Assembly: GCF_000956535.1 (NCBI RefSeq)
Contig: NZ_JYIY01000077.1
Span: 106,713-170,712, forward strand
Length of the DNA: 64,000 nt
From: Microbacterium ginsengisoli
GTDB taxonomy: Bacteria > Actinomycetota > Actinomycetes > Actinomycetales > Microbacteriaceae
Reading direction: 5' to 3'
The notes under the pieces are model-generated. The model saw nothing but the letters and a program-made list of their open reading frames with translations, had not been told where the DNA came from and ran no database searches. Of the stretch, positions 61,736 through 64,000 are shown in pieces; within the stretch, counting starts at the first letter, position 1; every line of letters begins with the position of its first letter. The translations under genes and the position numbers were made by a program.

Positions 61736-62755
61736 TCAGCCCTTGGCGGTCTTCACCGCCGCCGAGAGCTTCTCGGCGAGCGTGGGCAGCAGCCACGGCA
61801 GCGACAGCGCCGTGGGCGAGACCGCGGCGACGTTCTCCTCGCCGACCACCTCCGCGACCGCACCCGTGGCGACGGCCGGGATCAGCTGGCCGCGGGAGGA
61901 CTGCAGGAAGGTGTCGAGGTCCGCCTGCTGCTCGCCCTGGATGAGGATGACCTGCGCGTCGACCTTGTCGAGCTGCTCGTAGCTGACGGTCGTGTAGAAG
62001 GTGCCGTCCTTCGGGTCGAGTGCGTCGAGGCTCGGTGTGGAGGTGAAGCCGAGGTCGCGCAGGATCTCGACGCGCGGATCCGCGTCGACGTACATGTAGA
62101 ACGTGTTCACGTCGTCGTCCACGTAGGCGATCGAGGTGCCCTGGAACTCGGGGTGGGCCGCAGCGGTGTCCGCGACCAGCTTGTCGAGGTTCGCGAGCAG
62201 GGTGTTGGCGGCGGCGGCCTTGCCCAGCGCCTTCCCGACGATCGAGATGACGTCGCGCCACGGGGTCGACCAGGCGTGGTCGGGGTAGGCCACGACCGTC
62301 ACGCCGGCCTTCACGAGGGCGTCCCGCTCGTCCTGCGTGATGCCCGAGTACGGGGCGAGGAACAGGTCGGGGTTCGTGGCGAGGACGGCCTCGATCGGCA
62401 CCGTCTGCGCCGACGAGTCGAGCACGGTCGGGGTCGCGGCACCGAGGTCCGTGAGCGCCTTCTCGACCCACGGGGTGAGCTTGTCGTCACCCCCGCCGTA
62501 GTCCATCGACGCGACCGCGACGGGCACGGTGCCGAGCGCGAGCGCGGCCTCGGTCGCACCCCAGCCCCACGTCACGACGCGCTCGGGGGCGCTGGCGATC
62601 GTGGCGCCGCCGAGCGCATCGGAGATCGTGACCGGGAAGCCGTCGGAGGAGGCCGTGGTCGAGGATGCGGCGCCGGATCCGGCGCAGCCGGCAAGGGCGA
62701 GGGTCACCGCGACGACCGCCGCGAGGGCGGCGAGTCGGGAACGGGAACGGGTCAT
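61736..62755 (-). CDS. Iron-siderophore ABC transporter substrate-binding lipoprotein
   Basis: A 339-residue FepB/FhuD-type binding protein. The signal (RLAALAAVVAVTLALAGC) ends in lipobox LAGC near residue 24. The mature domain carries the family pieces PERVVTWGWGATEAALALG near residue 58 and TNPDLFLAPYSGITQDE near residue 130. It should capture a ferric siderophore or heme. It is the last gene of an iron-uptake operon whose order is permease, ATPase, binding protein; the permease is broken by an insertion. Confidence 0.92.
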   Translation of the reverse strand: MTRSRSRLAALAAVVAVTLALAGCAGSGAASSTTASSDGFPVTISDALGGATIASAPERVVTWGWGATEAALALGTVPVAVASMDYGGGDDKLTPWVEKALTDLGAATPTVLDSSAQTVPIEAVLATNPDLFLAPYSGITQDERDALVKAGVTVVAYPDHAWSTPWRDVISIVGKALGKAAAANTLLANLDKLVADTAAAHPEFQGTSIAYVDDDVNTFYMYVDADPRVEILRDLGFTSTPSLDALDPKDGTFYTTVSYEQLDKVDAQVILIQGEQQADLDTFLQSSRGQLIPAVATGAVAEVVGEENVAAVSPTALSLPWLLPTLAEKLSAAVKTAKG

Positions 62756-62765
62756 GTGCTGCCTT

Positions 62766-63590
62766 TCAGGGGAGGGATGGCACGGCGGGTGCAGGGTCGC
62801 CGTGCGTTCGGGGGATGACGAGGGGGCTCCCCGTCACGGGATCGGGGATGACGACGGCGTCGAGGCCGAACGCGGCCCCGACGGTCGCGGGAGTGAGCAC
62901 GTCGCCCGGCGCGCCGTGCGCGATGACGGCACCGTCCGCCATCACGACGAGGTCGTCGGCGTAGCGGGCGGCGAGGGCGAGCTCGTGCAGGACGGCGACG
63001 ACGGTCGTGCCCTGCGTGCGGTTGATGCGGCGCAACAGCTCGAGCACGTCGATCTGGTGGGCGAGGTCGAGGAAGCTGGTCGGCTCGTCGAGCAGCAAGG
63101 CGCGCGGCTGCTGGGCGAGCGCCATCGCGATCCAGACGCGCTGACGCTGACCGCCGGACAGGTCGTCGACGGGCCGGTCGGCGAGGTCGGCGACCCCGGT
63201 CTGCACCATGGCGTCGGCGACCACGCGGGCGTCGTCGCTGCGCCAGCGTCCGAGGGCGCCGCGGTGGGGGTGGCGGCCTCGGGAGACGAGTTCGGCGACG
63301 GTGACGCCGTCGGGGGCGATCGGATGCTGCGGCAGCAGGCCGACGGACTGGGCGAGGCTCCGGCGGGGCATCCCCGCGATGTCGTCGCCGTCGAGCGTCA
63401 CCCGGCCGGCGAGCGGCGCGCGCAGTCGCGCGAGGGTCGACAGGAGCGTGGACTTGCCGCTCGCGTTCGCCCCGATGATGACGGTGAGCCGTCCGGGGGC
63501 GATGTCGAGGTCGAGCCCGTCGAGGACCCGGCGCCCGGGGTAGCCGGCGGCGAGCCCTTCGACGCGGAGGTGTGCGGAGGCGGTGGTCAT
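62766..63590 (-). CDS. Iron-siderophore ABC transporter ATP-binding protein
   Basis: A 274-residue FepC-type ATPase. Walker A is GANASGKST near residue 40, the signature is LSGGQRQRVWIAMALAQ near residue 145, Walker B is LLLDEPTSFLD and the H-loop is AVLHEL. The Q-loop reads LLPQHPIAPDGVTVAEL. The ATG at 63590 overlaps the stop of the permease by 4 bases and the binding-protein gene follows 10 bases later. Confidence 0.94.
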   Translation of the reverse strand: MTTASAHLRVEGLAAGYPGRRVLDGLDLDIAPGRLTVIIGANASGKSTLLSTLARLRAPLAGRVTLDGDDIAGMPRRSLAQSVGLLPQHPIAPDGVTVAELVSRGRHPHRGALGRWRSDDARVVADAMVQTGVADLADRPVDDLSGGQRQRVWIAMALAQQPRALLLDEPTSFLDLAHQIDVLELLRRINRTQGTTVVAVLHELALAARYADDLVVMADGAVIAHGAPGDVLTPATVGAAFGLDAVVIPDPVTGSPLVIPRTHGDPAPAVPSLP

Positions 63591-63877
63591 GCGAAGCGTC
63601 CCTTCGAGGTCGCGAGGAGCCACAGCAGGAAGACGGCGCCGAGCGCGCCGGTGACCGCGCCCACGGGGATGCTGCGTCCCGGCCACGCGTGCTGGGCGAC
63701 GAGGTCGGCACCGACGAGCAGCACGGAGCCCACGAGCGCGCTCGTGCCGAGCGAGGGAGCGGCGCCGCGGCGCAGCGAGCGTGCGATCGCGGGCGCGCAC
63801 AGCGCGACGAACGAGATCGGCCCGCAGAAGGCGCACACCGTGGCGGTGAGAAGCACGGCCGCCGCGATGACCCCTAG
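63587..63877 (-). pseudogene. FecCD-family iron permease, 3' fragment cut by an insertion sequence
   Basis: About 95 codons of the C-terminal end of a FecCD-type siderophore permease remain (GVIAAAVLLTATVCAFCGPISF, then VALCAPAIARSL and PVGAVTGALGAVFLLWLL), corresponding to the last three helices or so of a protein usually near 330 residues. Just upstream of codon GVIAAA the frame runs into insertion-sequence DNA. The 5' part, if present, must lie beyond the element and outside the window. The transport system is thus probably inactive unless another permease replaces it. Confidence 0.88.
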
Positions 63878-64000
63878 GCCGTGTTGATCAAGTCTGATTT
63901 GATCCAGATGAGCGTCGCGGCGAGGCTGACGGCGGCTCGGTAGCTGCGGAGGAGCTTGTCGGAGCGCATCGCGATGCCGCGCCACTGCTTGAGCCGGTTG
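63874..64000 (-). mobile_element. IS5-family insertion sequence, right part (transposase C-terminus)
   Basis: Read on the - strand, the last 126 bases encode NRLKQWRGIAMRSDKLLRSY, then RAAVSLAATLIWIKSDLINTA and a TAG stop. This is the C-terminal end of an IS5/IS427-type DDE transposase (the DDE signature itself lies outside). The element end starts at GGCCGTGTTGATCAAG, a likely terminal inverted repeat. The junction reads CTAG (63874-63877), which fits the CTAR target duplications of this group. The stop codon TAG lies within that CTAG, so it may be supplied by the target. Confidence 0.88.

Overview
The window is high-GC actinobacterial DNA, most likely from Microbacterium or a close relative in Microbacteriaceae. 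The evidence is dense GTG/ATG starts with 4-base overlaps, RbpA, HelY, PafB/PafC, an ANTAR response regulator, divergent mycobacterial-type glgA/glgC, and many starts 6-8 bases downstream of a TANNNT box. Apart from an insertion-sequence end at the right edge it looks like ordinary chromosome, with no phage, CRISPR array or genomic island. A strong match to the actinobacterial dif (XerC/XerD) site at 14034-14061 suggests that the window contains the replication terminus. Genes left of it run mostly on the + strand and genes right of it lean to the - strand, as expected for replication forks meeting there.

Layout. 0-14 kb: glutamate synthase (gltB end, gltD), pyruvate kinase, tRNA-Leu(CAA), pdtaR-type regulator, thioesterase, DNA polymerase I, DUF885 metallopeptidase, LLM oxidoreductase, MFS transporter, SGNH hydrolase, DUF1801 protein and NiCoT nickel/cobalt permease, then dif. 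14-23 kb: lipoprotein, lgt, DsrE-like protein, Dps, HdeD-like membrane protein, S9 peptidase, SDR, NfeD/SPFH pair, GDPD and rbpA. 23-33 kb: a long - strand block, in transcription order HAD hydrolase, trmI, FKBP lipoprotein, pafB, pafC, tatA, tatC, helY, lnt. This is the mycobacterial pafBC-tatAC-helY order, but no Pup-proteasome genes lie in the usual interval. 33-48 kb: PAC2 protein, uppP, M20 peptidase, tRNA-Leu(GAG), methyltransferase, DUF2871 protein, ferritin-like/VIT1 fusion, SRPBCC protein, SF2 helicase, a second SGNH hydrolase, SpoU methyltransferase, sirtuin, histidine phosphatase, Lrp regulator, EamA transporter with divergent CGNR regulator, alpha/beta hydrolase and exonuclease.

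48-64 kb: rpmE2, ABC ATPase, divergent glgA/glgC, then a compact - strand operon metQ-metN-metI-aminotransferase-luxS joining methionine uptake to the activated-methyl cycle. After it come serB, fabG, a + strand cluster (DUF4190, DUF3099, a 66-aa Cys/His protein, SURF1), an ABC-F ATPase and a siderophore-type iron ABC operon whose permease is cut by an IS5-family element at the window end.

Three signals cut across the genes: the dif site, an over-represented 11-mer (GGATGCCGCGG) found in both coding and intergenic DNA, and the leaderless-type promoter pattern. I found no convincing undescribed multi-gene defence or biosynthetic system. The least explained items are the 11-mer, the 66-aa Cys/His protein, the paralogous SGNH hydrolases with a shared tail, and a long inverted repeat in front of the DUF2871 gene.
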